NCBI RefSeq assembly: GCF_003663885.1
Contig: NZ_RCCE01000004.1
Span: forward strand, 310,001-374,000
Length of the DNA: 64,000 bases
Source of the DNA: Litoreibacter meonggei
GTDB taxonomy: Bacteria > Pseudomonadota > Alphaproteobacteria > Rhodobacterales > Rhodobacteraceae
Direction of reading: 5' to 3'
Shown piece by piece: positions 21,201 through 28,281 of the stretch. A model generated the notes under the pieces. It was not told the DNA's origin. It searched no databases and worked only from the letters and a program-made list of their open reading frames with translations. Positions within the stretch are counted from its first letter, which is position 1, and each line of letters opens with the position of its first letter. The translations under genes were made by a program, and so were the position numbers.

Positions 21201-21971
21201 CGCAAGGGTTACACCCAAAAGGCCGTCGTCGGCGGGCACAAAGTGTATCTGCGTACTGGCGAATACCAGGACGGCCAGTTGGGTGAAATCTTCATCGACA
21301 TGCACAAAGAGGGTGCGGGCTTCCGCGCCATGATGAACAACTTCGCCATCGCGGTGTCCGTTGGTCTGCAATACGGCGTGCCGCTGGAGGAGTTCGTGGA
21401 TGCCTTCACCTTCACCAAGTTCGAGCCTGCGGGCATGGTCCAAGGCAATGACAGCATCAAGAATGCAACGTCGATCCTCGACTACATCTTCCGCGAATTG
21501 GCCGTGTCTTACTTGGACCGCACCGATCTGGCCCATGTGAAGCCAACAGGGGCGACTTTCGACGATATCGGTCGGGGCGAGGACGAGAACCTGCAAAACA
21601 TCGACGACCTGTCGGAAAGCGCTGCGTCCAAATCCCTCGAAGTGCTGAAGCAGATCAGCTCCACCGGCTACCTGCGCAAGCGCGTGCCGCAAGAGTTGAA
21701 AGTCCTGCAAGGCGGCATGGGCATGGGCCACGCGACGATGGGGGCCACGGCGCTCGACAGTGCCGCCGATCCGGTTGCAGCCCTGCAAACGCTGGTGCCG
21801 GAAGTCACAAGCGCAATTGCCTCGGGGGCCACGTCCTTGGACGCACGGACCAAGGCAAAGATGCAAGGCTACGAAGGCGAAGCTTGCGGCGAGTGCGGCA
21901 ACTACACGCTGGTGCGCAACGGCACCTGCATGAAGTGCAACACCTGCGGCGGGACGTCTGGGTGTAGCTGA
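18282..21971 (+). CDS. nrdJ: Adenosylcobalamin-dependent (class II) ribonucleotide reductase
   Basis: Reduces ribonucleotides to deoxyribonucleotides with a B12-generated radical, with or without oxygen. It has 1229 residues from ATG at 18282, which follows GGGGAAAG; the frame is open further upstream without homology. Motifs: [19 protein letters not shown] region, [36 protein letters not shown] (active-site cysteine), [26 protein letters not shown], and the DPxDGRG-type catalytic core. The C-terminal zinc ribbon is CGECGNYTL...CMKCNTCGG, ending in GCS. This long form is normal for alphaproteobacteria. A small zinc-ribbon gene starts 2 bases after the stop. Confidence 0.97.
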   Translation: MKIDRKLTKAGQDAYSALEFTSTASEIRNPDGTIVFKLDNVEVPAGWSQVASDVIAQKYFRKAGVPAATKTVKEKGVPEFLWRSVPDDAALNKLPEDQRYSGETSSKQVFDRLAGAWCYWGWKGGYFTTEADAQAYYDEMRVMLAKQMAAPNSPQWFNTGLHWAYGIDGPAQGHHYVDFQTGKLTKSKSSYEHPQPHACFIQSVSDDLVNEGGIMDLWVREARLFKYGSGTGTNFSSLRAAGESLSGGGKSSGLMGFLKIGDRAAGAIKSGGTTRRAAKMVIVDADHPDIEEFINWKVLEEQKVASIVAGSKMHEQKLNVIFQAIKGWDGKLEDAVDPKANEQLKDAIRDAKKVAIPETYVKRVLDYARQGYTSIEFPVYDTDWDSEAYNSVSGQNSNNSIRVTDAFLKAVEADGDWDLINRKDDKVCKTIKARDLWEQVGHAAWACADPGIQYHDTVNAWHTCPEDGPIRGSNPCSEYMFLDDTACNLASMNLLTYQKDQKFDAELYMHASRLWTLTLEISVTMAQFPSKEIAQRSYDFRTLGLGYANIGGLLMNMGYGYDSKEGRAMCGALTALMTGVSYATSAEIAKELGPFPGYAKNSEHMLKVIRNHRNAAYGNDEGYEKLDIKPLALDHANCPDQDLVSLAMAAWDEALDLGEKHGYRNAQSTVIAPTGTIGLVMDCDTTGIEPDFALVKFKKLAGGGYFKIINRGVTGALENLGYASNQIEEIVSYAVGHGTIGNAPGINHTSLVGHGFGEAELAKIEAALPSAFDIRFVFNQWTLGEEFCTQTLGIPAKELNNPSFDMLRHLGFSKEQIEHANDHVCGTMTLEGAPHLKEEHYKVFDCANPCGKKGKRFLSVDSHIYMMAAAQSFISGAISKTINMPNDANIEDCQKAYELSWSLGIKANALYRDGSKLSQPLAAALVEDDDEAAEILESGSNHEKATVLAEKVIEKIIIREVEKATARTKMPERRKGYTQKAVVGGHKVYLRTGEYQDGQLGEIFIDMHKEGAGFRAMMNNFAIAVSVGLQYGVPLEEFVDAFTFTKFEPAGMVQGNDSIKNATSILDYIFRELAVSYLDRTDLAHVKPTGATFDDIGRGEDENLQNIDDLSESAASKSLEVLKQISSTGYLRKRVPQELKVLQGGMGMGHATMGATALDSAADPVAALQTLVPEVTSAIASGATSLDARTKAKMQGYEGEACGECGNYTLVRNGTCMKCNTCGGTSGCS

Positions 21972-21973
21972 GA

Positions 21974-22171
21974 ATGACTGTTTGGTACGAAAGCAAGTCC
22001 AAAGCGGCGTTAAAAGTGTTGCCGCCAAGATTGGCTACTGTGAAGCCACGCCTCAAGGGGGTGGATGTACCGGAGGAAGCAAATTGGTGTGGCTACTGTG
22101 ATCGTTGGATCATGAGTAGCGATACCAAATCGGTAAAATGCGGGAGATGCGGTAGCAAATTCCGAGATTGA
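21974..22171 (+). CDS. Small zinc-ribbon protein following nrdJ
   Basis: Unrecognised 65-residue protein. Its C-terminal half has two CXXC pairs, WCGYCDRW and KCGRCGSKF, 16 residues apart, which should bind one zinc. The N-terminal half is basic (Lys/Arg-rich). The ATG is 2 bases after the nrdJ stop, so the gene is almost certainly cotranscribed and may be translationally coupled. Because NrdJ ends in its own cysteine-rich ribbon, a role in redox or metal handling for the reductase is possible but untested. Confidence 0.65.
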   Translation: MTVWYESKSKAALKVLPPRLATVKPRLKGVDVPEEANWCGYCDRWIMSSDTKSVKCGRCGSKFRD

Positions 22172-22550
22172 AATACGAGACACTGGTCGCGCATTGTGCG
22201 CGATCAGCTTTCCGGGGCGGGTGCGCTCGCCCCTGACGCAGATCAGGCCGCAGGCAAAAAAACTTGAGCGGTATAATTACGAGCCTGATCAGTGAACCTC
22301 GGCCCCTTCTTCGGAAGGGGCCTTTTTCTCGTCTAAGGGGCAGGGGTGCCGTTCATCCAGCGTAAATCTGCGATGCATTTATCTCTCAATGCGTTGTCCT
22401 TAAAGTTTGAAGCAATGATATGAAGGCTATGGTCACAATAAGAACCCACCGTTATAGTCAAACTCTATGGATCATAACAAAAACACAAAATTCACTTGGC
22501 CACGGAAGCTATTGTAACAATTACTCAAATCAAGGAAGCGCCCCCATTCA
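22172..22550. other. Intergenic region after the nrdJ operon
   Basis: No gene. It contains a GGGGCG/CGCCCC hairpin near 22214-22233 without a T-run, the strong terminator at 22301-22328, and then an AT-rich stretch (about 22370-22550) leading to the secreted orphan protein. The AT-rich part could hold that gene's promoter. Confidence 0.5.
22301..22328 (+). terminator. Rho-independent terminator of the nrdJ operon
   Basis: A perfect 9-base stem, GGCCCCTTC (22301-22309) and GAAGGGGCC (22314-22322), with a TTCG tetraloop, followed by TTTTTC. This is a textbook intrinsic terminator on the plus strand. Confidence 0.92.
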
Positions 22551-23270
22551 ATGACAAGCTTGCCCGCGCTTCGTGTTACCCGTTCTATTTCACTTGCTTT
22601 CCTAATAGCCTTCATCGGCCTTTTTCCTTTACAGGTGCGTAGCCAAGATGACTTCGTAGGATGTAAGCCTAATCTTGGCCAAATAATGGATCGGCTGGGA
22701 CCGACGGGTTCAGAAATTATCTGCCAGACGGATGTGGGTTGGAAGCTTGATTTGGGGGCTGACATGCATAAGTCTTCCATTTTGCAGGACGGCTCGCTGT
22801 TTCAGTTGCTAAGCTATCGGAATCCAGCCAGAGCGACTGGACTGGACAACAAGCTTGGGGTGCATTTGACGTCGGTTGCCCCCGATGTTTGGGAGGTCAG
22901 CCTCTCCGTAGATGGTGAACTGCGTGAGAAGTCGGAGCGAATGCACTTCTTTGTCTGGGCGCGAGACCCATTCGATCTACCTCTTAAGTTGAGCCAGTTT
23001 AACGAAACCGATGTAAGGTTTTTCCGGTGCCATAGTTACTCTGATAAGATCAAGGGGTGTGGGACCTACTACAATGTCCCCCTGTGTAATGGTTATAAAA
23101 GCCCTGCGTGGAACAGATTCAGTGGACTCGTTAGGGTTCCAGAACCTGGGCTAGGTGCCGATATTCGTGCTGAGAAGACGTTCCTAGAAATTTTGTCTAC
23201 GTTTAAGGAAATCAACGATCACGCCGAGAGCGCGATGGCAGAACTATTTGAATACTCTTGCAAGAAGTAG
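22551..23270 (+). CDS. Secreted cysteine-containing protein of unknown function
   Basis: Unrecognised 239-residue protein. A basic start followed by a hydrophobic run (SLAFLIAFIGLFPLQVRSQ, about 13-31) looks like a signal peptide. The mature part holds six cysteines (in GCKP, IICQT, FRCHS, GCGTYY, LCNGY and SCKK), so three disulfides are possible in the periplasm. There are no other membrane segments. The gene stands alone, in DNA that looks AT-richer than its neighbours, which may mean recent acquisition. An AAGGA ribosome-like site is farther upstream than ideal. Confidence 0.65.
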   Translation: MTSLPALRVTRSISLAFLIAFIGLFPLQVRSQDDFVGCKPNLGQIMDRLGPTGSEIICQTDVGWKLDLGADMHKSSILQDGSLFQLLSYRNPARATGLDNKLGVHLTSVAPDVWEVSLSVDGELREKSERMHFFVWARDPFDLPLKLSQFNETDVRFFRCHSYSDKIKGCGTYYNVPLCNGYKSPAWNRFSGLVRVPEPGLGADIRAEKTFLEILSTFKEINDHAESAMAELFEYSCKK

Positions 23271-23280
23271 CGTTTCAGCC

Positions 23281-23487
23281 TCAAAGCCGCCCTTGCGCCC
23301 TTAACCCAGCCGCCAACCCGTAAGCCCGCGCGTCTCCGGCTTCTAATGCAAACACGTAGGCGTGGGTCAGGTAGAACCCCCGCGCTACTTCCTGAACCGC
23401 TTCCTGCGACGCTTGCGTATAAAGCGCAATCAACGCCTCCACATCGCCCGCCGCATGGGCGGCGAGCAAGTCTGCATCAAGGCTCAC
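23281..23487 (-). CDS. Small conserved-looking protein coupled to the Rieske oxygenase
   Basis: A 68-residue, alanine-rich, probably all-helical protein with no recognised domain. The best start is GTG at 23487: it overlaps the Rieske stop codon as GTGA, a typical coupled junction. A longer frame to 23553 would overlap the Rieske gene by 70 bases and begins with unrelated sequence. The pattern SLDADLLAAHAAGDVEALIALYTQA resembles the helical-repeat start of several small partner proteins, but I cannot name a family. Its coupling suggests it works with, or helps to assemble, the oxygenase. Confidence 0.6.
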   Translation of the reverse strand: MSLDADLLAAHAAGDVEALIALYTQASQEAVQEVARGFYLTHAYVFALEAGDARAYGLAAGLRAQGRL

Positions 23488-24638
23488 TGCGCCGCGATGG
23501 CGTGGCTTTGCCGGTAATCCAGTATCCGCTGCGCCACCCATGCGTGGAAGCAATGGGTCGGGCCGTCCATCGCTGGGGAGAACCGCCCGCCATCAAAGCC
23601 CGGCCCGTAGCGGCCGCGTTGCATGCCTTCAACGACGAAGATGTCCTCCTCGAACACCTCTTTCCACAAGGCAGTGTTCTTTACCCGCATCGCATCATCG
23701 ACCTGAGGGGCCGCGTAGTAGATGTGGACATGCTCCAGTGTCGTGTTGATCGACTTGGGTTCCAGAATAATTGCGTAGCCGTGGTCGCGCTGCGCGGCGA
23801 GCAACACGTTGGGGTAGAGCGTGATGTATTCCGCACCCTCGTTCCACTTGTCGCTGAGGCCCTCGAAGTCGGGGAAGCGCTTGCCGTCTTCACCTTCGAA
23901 CTGGCGATAGACCAGCGTGCCTTGGCCGGAATACTTGTCCGGCTCGTTGATATTGTAGTGATCCTCCAACCGCGAATAGCTGTTCAGGCCAGGGTGGACC
24001 CAAGGCAGATGGTAGCTTTCGCAATAGTTCTCCACCGCCAGTTTGTAGTTGGTGTTGGCGCCTAGCGTGAAGCTGCTGTCCGCGCCGCCATGATACATCG
24101 GCTGGTCGAACTCGGACCAACGGGCGATCAGGTCGGCATGCATCTCGTCGAACGGGGCGGCGGTGCCAGAGATGTTCACGAACACCACGTCGCGCCAGAT
24201 ATGGGAGCGGACCTCGATCAACCCCAGCGTGGTGTTGTCTATCGCCTCATGGGTGTTCATTCCCGGACCACCCACATGGGGCGTGGCCACCAGCTTGCCT
24301 TTGGTCGAGTAGCACCATGAATGGTAGGGGCAGCGGATGGCGCCTTCGATCTTGCGTGGCTCGGACACAAGGATCATCCCGCGATGACGGCAGGTGTTCT
24401 GGAACACCCGCACATCGCCATCCTTGTCGCGGATCAGCAGCAACGGCAGGCCCAGAAACTCCATCGGCTTCGCGTCGCCATTTTCCGGCACATCCGCGCC
24501 CACGGCCAAGCCCGCCCATGTGGCGTGCAAGACGGCGGCGGTTTCCTCGGCAAAGGTCGCCTCGTCAATGTAATGGGCATTCGGCAGACCGCGCGCCTGT
24601 TCAATGGGTGCAATAACGGCGGTGAGATCAGTGGACAT
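23484..24638 (-). CDS. Rieske non-haem iron oxygenase, alpha subunit
   Basis: Aromatic-ring-hydroxylating-dioxygenase-type alpha subunit; related enzymes oxidise aromatics or quaternary amines such as choline, betaine and carnitine. It has 384 residues from ATG at 24638 (GGGAGA upstream). The Rieske [2Fe-2S] ligands are C83-x-H85 (CRHRG) and C103-x2-H106 (CPYHSW). The mononuclear iron site lies in NYKLAVENYCESYHLPWVHPG, with His210 and His215 and a C-terminal carboxylate. No reductase or ferredoxin gene is adjacent, so electron donors must come from elsewhere. The substrate is undetermined. Confidence 0.88.
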   Translation of the reverse strand: MSTDLTAVIAPIEQARGLPNAHYIDEATFAEETAAVLHATWAGLAVGADVPENGDAKPMEFLGLPLLLIRDKDGDVRVFQNTCRHRGMILVSEPRKIEGAIRCPYHSWCYSTKGKLVATPHVGGPGMNTHEAIDNTTLGLIEVRSHIWRDVVFVNISGTAAPFDEMHADLIARWSEFDQPMYHGGADSSFTLGANTNYKLAVENYCESYHLPWVHPGLNSYSRLEDHYNINEPDKYSGQGTLVYRQFEGEDGKRFPDFEGLSDKWNEGAEYITLYPNVLLAAQRDHGYAIILEPKSINTTLEHVHIYYAAPQVDDAMRVKNTALWKEVFEEDIFVVEGMQRGRYGPGFDGGRFSPAMDGPTHCFHAWVAQRILDYRQSHAIAAQ

Positions 24639-24988
24639 AGCGGTCTCCCAACAACTGAATTGGGAAAACCCTCCCAGATTCGGGGCCACATCGCTTGTAT
24701 CACTGCGACATGGTTTGCCTCACCGCGACGCATGGACGGCTTCCTGCCGAAACCGGTACGAGCCGTAGGAAGGTTCCCGCCGAACGGCTTATGAGGGGGC
24801 TTGCTCGGCAATCCCATGCCTGCGTTCACGCACCGAAACGGCAGCGAATGGCTTGTTTTCAGCGGTTTAGCACGGACCTCTCCCCATCGGGCGGGGCAGG
24901 GTCCATCTACAGTCTCGAGACCACCAGCGAGGTGGCTCGGCCCAGAAGGACGGGCCTAAACCTGAAACGACCAAATGGAGAGAGTTCA
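24639..24988. other. Divergent intergenic region, Rieske gene / EF-hand gene
   Basis: 350 bases without a convincing gene. An open frame running into the EF-hand gene from 24695 has no signal or homology and is not believed. Promoters for both neighbours are expected here, but I could not assign them. The GGAGAGAG ribosome site of the EF-hand gene is at the 3' end. Confidence 0.4.
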
Positions 24989-25225
24989 ATGAAAACCGCT
25001 CTTATTGCACTGACTACCGCTACTGTAATGGGCACTTCGGCATTTGCCGCTGTGGCCGATCTGGACAGCGACGGCGACGGCGTCGTGTCCTTCACCGAGA
25101 TGCTGGCCGTGTACCCGACCCTGACCGAGGAAGGCTTTTCCGCAGTCGACACCAATGGTGACGGCGTTGTGGACGAAGAGGAGCTGACAGCAGCCACAGA
25201 AGGCGGCCTGATCCCCGAGGCCTAA
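24989..25225 (+). CDS. Small secreted EF-hand calcium-binding protein
   Basis: A 78-residue protein with a signal peptide (MKTALIALTTATVMGTSAFA) and two canonical 12-residue EF-hand loops: DSDGDGVVSFTE and DTNGDGVVDEEE. In both, positions 1, 3, 5 and 12 carry the expected D/N/E ligands and position 6 is Gly. The ATG follows GGAGAGAGTTCA. Similar small EF-hand proteins are common in Rhodobacteraceae and probably bind calcium in the periplasm; a specific role is unknown. It stands alone, convergent with ilvH. Confidence 0.85.
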   Translation: MKTALIALTTATVMGTSAFAAVADLDSDGDGVVSFTEMLAVYPTLTEEGFSAVDTNGDGVVDEEELTAATEGGLIPEA

Positions 25226-25231
25226 CCTAAA

Positions 25232-25270
25232 TTCGCCACGGCGCGAGCCAGCATTACTCGTCGTGGCGAA
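25232..25270. repeat. Inverted repeat 1 between EF-hand gene and ilvH
   Basis: TTCGCCACG (25232-25240) and CGTGGCGAA (25262-25270) form a perfect 9-base inverted repeat. It starts 7 bases after the EF-hand stop codon and probably acts as an mRNA-end hairpin, though no T-run follows. Confidence 0.6.
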
Positions 25271-25271
25271 A

Positions 25272-25324
25272 GATCCGCGTCCCTGTCTCTACTCGATCTG
25301 CCTCGGGTGGCAGGGACGCGGATC
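25272..25324. terminator. 14-base inverted repeat between convergent EF-hand gene and ilvH
   Basis: GATCCGCGTCCCTG (25272-25285) and CAGGGACGCGGATC (25311-25324) are a perfect 14-base inverted repeat with a 25-base loop, next to the first inverted repeat and 3 bases from the ilvH stop. In this convergent position it may end transcription from both sides, although U-tracts are weak. Confidence 0.6.
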
Positions 25325-25327
25325 ACT

Positions 25328-25891
25328 CTATTTTGCGCCGCGCGAGAGCGCTGCGACGCCGGTGCGGGCCTGCTCGACCAAGCCCAGCGGGCGCATAAGG
25401 TCCGCAAAAGCATCAATTTTTTCGGAATGCCCCGTCATCTCGAAGACGAAGCTTTCTAGGGTGCTGTCCACCACATTGGCGCGGAAAATCTCGGCCAGAC
25501 GCAGCGCTTCGATCCGGTCGCTGCCAGTTCCAGTGACCTTGAACAGCGCCAGTTCACGCTCGACGCTGGCACCTTCTTCGGTCAGGTCGTGGACGTCATG
25601 GACAGGAACCATCCGTTCCAGCTGTGCCTTGATCTGGGTGATCACCGCAGGGGTTCCCACGGTCACAATGGTGATGCGCGAGCGGTGGCCTTCGTGGTCC
25701 ACCTCCGCCACGGTGAGGCTTTCGATGTTGTAGCCGCGGCCAGAGAACAGCCCGATCACCCGCGCCAGAACACCCGCTTCGTTGGTGACGACGCAGGCCA
25801 GTGTGTGGCGCTCGATGTAGTCGGCATTGGGGTCTTTGAGGTCATAGGCCGAATGTTTGGACGAGCCTTTTTTGATTTTCAGCGGGGACAT
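25328..25891 (-). CDS. ilvH: Acetolactate synthase small (regulatory) subunit
   Basis: Regulatory subunit that activates IlvI/IlvB and makes it sensitive to valine feedback. It has 187 residues from ATG at 25891; the frame opens upstream at 25951 without homology. An N-terminal ACT domain is about 28-105 (TLACVVTNEAGVLARVIGLFSGRGYNIESLTVA), followed by the ALS_ss_C domain (RELALFKVT...FVFEMTGHSEKIDAFADLM). It is the last gene of the ilvI-orf-ilvH operon and is probably under the attenuator upstream of ilvI. Confidence 0.95.
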   Translation of the reverse strand: MSPLKIKKGSSKHSAYDLKDPNADYIERHTLACVVTNEAGVLARVIGLFSGRGYNIESLTVAEVDHEGHRSRITIVTVGTPAVITQIKAQLERMVPVHDVHDLTEEGASVERELALFKVTGTGSDRIEALRLAEIFRANVVDSTLESFVFEMTGHSEKIDAFADLMRPLGLVEQARTGVAALSRGAK

Positions 25892-25981
25892 TTGGGGCCT
25901 CTTTTCGGTGTCTGATATGTATCGGCTTTGCGTCTGCAAAGCGTATGGCATGAAATCGGTCTGTCTGTGCGTCGCATTTTT

Positions 25982-26350
25982 CTATCTTATGTCGATCACG
26001 GGGGTGCCGGATTTGGCCGGATAGCCCGCTTGTGTCAGAAGTGTCAGGCGCAGCGGTTCCTGTGCTGACTTGTCGAGGCAGATGCTCGCGGGTCTTACAA
26101 TCACGGGCACCCCGTCAATTTCGATCCGGTCCGAGAAATGCAGCACCTGTGCATCGCCCGAGCCGGTTACTGTGGCTATCACCAGATAGCCACCCTCCGG
26201 CGCGTCGTCGCATCCCGTGCCGCAGACGCAGACCTCGGCCGCCTGAGCAAACCGCAATTCCTGCTGGTAGACGTCGCGGTTCAGGTCGAAGTCCGGAACG
26301 ACGGCCGGGGGCAGGGCGGCTGCGAAGAGGGAGCTGAGCCATTCGAACAT
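25982..26350 (-). CDS. Unknown protein encoded between ilvI and ilvH
   Basis: Unrecognised 122-residue protein. A hydrophobic N-terminus (LSSLFAAALPPAVVPDF) could be a weak export signal or membrane anchor. A cysteine cluster VCVCGTGCDD (about 40-49) plus one later Cys are the main landmarks; the rest looks like a beta-rich fold. Its ATG is 3 bases after the ilvI stop and it is followed by ilvH, so it is inside the branched-chain operon. I cannot say whether it takes part in acetolactate synthase function. Confidence 0.65.
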   Translation of the reverse strand: MFEWLSSLFAAALPPAVVPDFDLNRDVYQQELRFAQAAEVCVCGTGCDDAPEGGYLVIATVTGSGDAQVLHFSDRIEIDGVPVIVRPASICLDKSAQEPLRLTLLTQAGYPAKSGTPVIDIR

Positions 26351-26353
26351 GAC

Positions 26354-28114
26354 TTACACCATCACTGCGCCTTTGGTGCCGATGGCGTCCTCGCCGGTAT
26401 CCTCGCCCATGAGCATCTCGTTATGCGGTGCTCCGGAGGGGATCATGGGGTAGCAGTTTTCGTGCTTCTCGACGCCGCAATCGAAGACCACCGGGCCGTC
26501 ATGGTTCAGCATTTCCATGATTGCGTCATCCAGATCGGACGGATCAGTGCATTTGATGCCTTTCGCGCCGAAGGCCTGCGCCAGAACGACGAAATCGGGC
26601 AGGGCCTCGGACCATGAATGGCTGTAGCGGTTGCCATGCAGCAATTGCTGCCACTGGCGGACCATGCCAAGGCGCTCGTTGTTGAGGATGAACTGTTTGA
26701 TCGGCAGGTTATATTGCCGCGCGGTGCCCATTTCCTGCATGTTCATCAGCCACGATGCCTCGCCCGCTACGTTGATCACCAACGCATCGGGATGCGCAAC
26801 CTGCACACCAACAGAGGCGGGCAGGCCGTAGCCCATGGTGCCAAGACCGCCGGAGGTCATCCAGTGGTTGGGGTCTTCAAAGTTCAGATATTGCGCCGCC
26901 CACATTTGATGCTGGCCGACCTCGGTGCAGATGAAGCGGTCCTTGCGGTGCTTGGTGAGCGCCTCCAGCCGTTGCAAGGCGTATTGCGGCTTGATGATGG
27001 TTTCGGAGTTTTTATATTCCAAGCAACGCTTTGTGCGCCATTCTTCGATCTTTTTCCACCACTTGGCGACGCCATCCTTATGGGTCTTGCGCCCGCGTGA
27101 TTTCCACACCCGCAGCAGGTCTTCCAGAACATGCGCTACGTCGCCGATGATCGGCACGTCCACATGGATAATCTTGTTGATCGAGGACGCGTCGATGTCG
27201 ATATGCGCCTTCTTGGAATTGGGCGAAAACGCATCCACGCGGCCCGTGATCCGGTCGTCGAAGCGCGCGCCGATATTGATCATCAGATCGCAGCCATGCA
27301 TCGCCATGTTAGCCTCGTAAAGCCCGTGCATGCCCAGCATGCCCAACCACTGGTCGCCGGACGCGGGGTAGGCACCCAGACCCATCAGGGTGGAGGTCAC
27401 GGGGAAGCCGGTTTCCTTCGCCAATTCGCGCAGCAACGCGGTCGCGCTGTCGCCGGAGTTGATGACGCCGCCGCCGGTATAGAGGATCGGGCGCTGCGCC
27501 TTTTCCATCATCTCGACCAGTTCGGTGATCTTCTCGATGTCACCCTTCACCTTGGGCGCATAGTGCTGCGTGCTGGCGGCCTTGGGCGGCACATAGGTGC
27601 CTTTGGCAAACTGCACGTCCTTGGGAATGTCGACCAGCACGGGGCCGGGGCGGCCGCTGGTCGCCACGTGGAATGCCTGATGGATCACGTCGGACAGCTG
27701 GTCGGTGTCCTTGACCAGCCAGTTATGCTTGGAGCAGGGCCGCGTGATGCCGACGGTGTCGGCTTCCTGAAACGCGTCATTGCCGATCATGAAGGTCGGC
27801 ACCTGACCGCACAAAACGATCATCGGGATGCTGTCCATCAGCGCGTCGGTCATGCCGGTCACTGCGTTGGTGGCACCGGGGCCGGAGGTCACCAGAACAA
27901 CGCCCGGCTTGCCGGTGGAGCGCGCGTAGCCTTCGGCGGCATGGGTCGCGCCCTGCTCGTGGCGCACAAGGATGTGGTTGATCTTCTCCTGCTGGAAAAT
28001 CTCGTCATAGATCGGTAGCACGGCGCCGCCGGGATATCCGAATACCGTGTCCACGCCCTGATCTATCAGAGCCTGAACCACCATCTCCGCGCCGGTCATC
28101 TGCTTGTTCGCCAT
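26354..28114 (-). CDS. ilvI: Acetolactate synthase large (catalytic) subunit
   Basis: TPP- and FAD-dependent enzyme that makes 2-acetolactate or 2-aceto-2-hydroxybutyrate for valine, leucine and isoleucine. The 586-residue protein has the three domains of the family. The catalytic glutamate is in RHEQGATHAAEGYAR (about 53-67). Other landmarks are FQEADTVGITRPCSKHNW, GVINSGDSATALLRELA, and the TPP-binding domain with NVAGEASWLMN...ILNNERLGMVRQWQQ. The usual GDG of the TPP/Mg motif reads GEA here. The gene starts 38 bases after an attenuator hairpin. The symbol ilvB would fit equally well. Confidence 0.95.
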   Translation of the reverse strand: MANKQMTGAEMVVQALIDQGVDTVFGYPGGAVLPIYDEIFQQEKINHILVRHEQGATHAAEGYARSTGKPGVVLVTSGPGATNAVTGMTDALMDSIPMIVLCGQVPTFMIGNDAFQEADTVGITRPCSKHNWLVKDTDQLSDVIHQAFHVATSGRPGPVLVDIPKDVQFAKGTYVPPKAASTQHYAPKVKGDIEKITELVEMMEKAQRPILYTGGGVINSGDSATALLRELAKETGFPVTSTLMGLGAYPASGDQWLGMLGMHGLYEANMAMHGCDLMINIGARFDDRITGRVDAFSPNSKKAHIDIDASSINKIIHVDVPIIGDVAHVLEDLLRVWKSRGRKTHKDGVAKWWKKIEEWRTKRCLEYKNSETIIKPQYALQRLEALTKHRKDRFICTEVGQHQMWAAQYLNFEDPNHWMTSGGLGTMGYGLPASVGVQVAHPDALVINVAGEASWLMNMQEMGTARQYNLPIKQFILNNERLGMVRQWQQLLHGNRYSHSWSEALPDFVVLAQAFGAKGIKCTDPSDLDDAIMEMLNHDGPVVFDCGVEKHENCYPMIPSGAPHNEMLMGEDTGEDAIGTKGAVMV

Positions 28115-28152
28115 CGTGCTGTCCTTAGCTATTCATCTTTTCATCTGCTCAC

Positions 28153-28185
28153 AAAAAAGCCCCCGTGTTTGGCGGGGGCGCATGG
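28153..28185 (-). terminator. ilv attenuator: terminator overlapping an antiterminator arm
   Basis: On the minus strand a 7-base perfect stem (28173-28179 with 28159-28165, loop 28166-28172) is followed by six T's (28158-28153), 38 bases before ilvI. The segment 28177-28185 (CCATGCGCC on the minus strand) can instead pair with GGTGCATGG at 28213-28221, inside the leader-peptide gene. This 9-base pairing, with one G-U wobble, takes three bases of the terminator stem. The two structures are mutually exclusive, as in classical amino-acid attenuation. Confidence 0.85.
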
Positions 28186-28204
28186 TTCCAGTTATGGAGT
28201 GTCG

Positions 28205-28252
28205 TTACCGACCCATGCACCGTTTGACTAGAATGACGACTACATCGGCCAT
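28205..28252 (-). CDS. ilv operon leader peptide
   Basis: A 15-codon frame, MADVVVILVKRCMGR, with six consecutive branched-chain codons (Val-Val-Val-Ile-Leu-Val, codons 4-9). It has a strong ribosome site AAGGAG (plus-strand 28261-28266), 8 bases before the ATG. Its 3' part (codons 11-14) is the antiterminator arm GGTGCATGG. Ribosome stalling at the Val/Ile/Leu codons should leave that arm free and allow read-through; quick translation to the stop would cover it and let the terminator form. Family knowledge: the same logic controls ilv operons of enterobacteria. Confidence 0.85.
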   Translation of the reverse strand: MADVVVILVKRCMGR

Positions 28253-28281
28253 GCCGGATGCTCCTTCGCGAGTGTGCGGGG

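Noticed and set aside
19401-22028. Long minus-strand open frames (497 and 374 codons) opposite nrdJ
   Set aside because: They are shadows of the strongly codon-biased nrdJ gene; the translations show no domain, and there are no ribosome sites.
22271-22278. TATAAT at 22272-22277 as a promoter, perhaps of a small RNA ending at the 22301 terminator
   Set aside because: There is no -35-like hexamer 16-18 bases upstream, and the transcript would be only about 45 bases; the terminator is explained by the nrdJ operon.
22472-22780. Minus-strand frame of 102 codons overlapping the secreted orphan protein
   Set aside because: The plus-strand frame has a signal peptide and longer coding potential; the minus frame shows neither.
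24695-24988. N-terminal extension of the EF-hand protein to 176 residues
   Set aside because: The extension lacks any domain, while ATG 24989 has a good ribosome site and begins a proper signal peptide.
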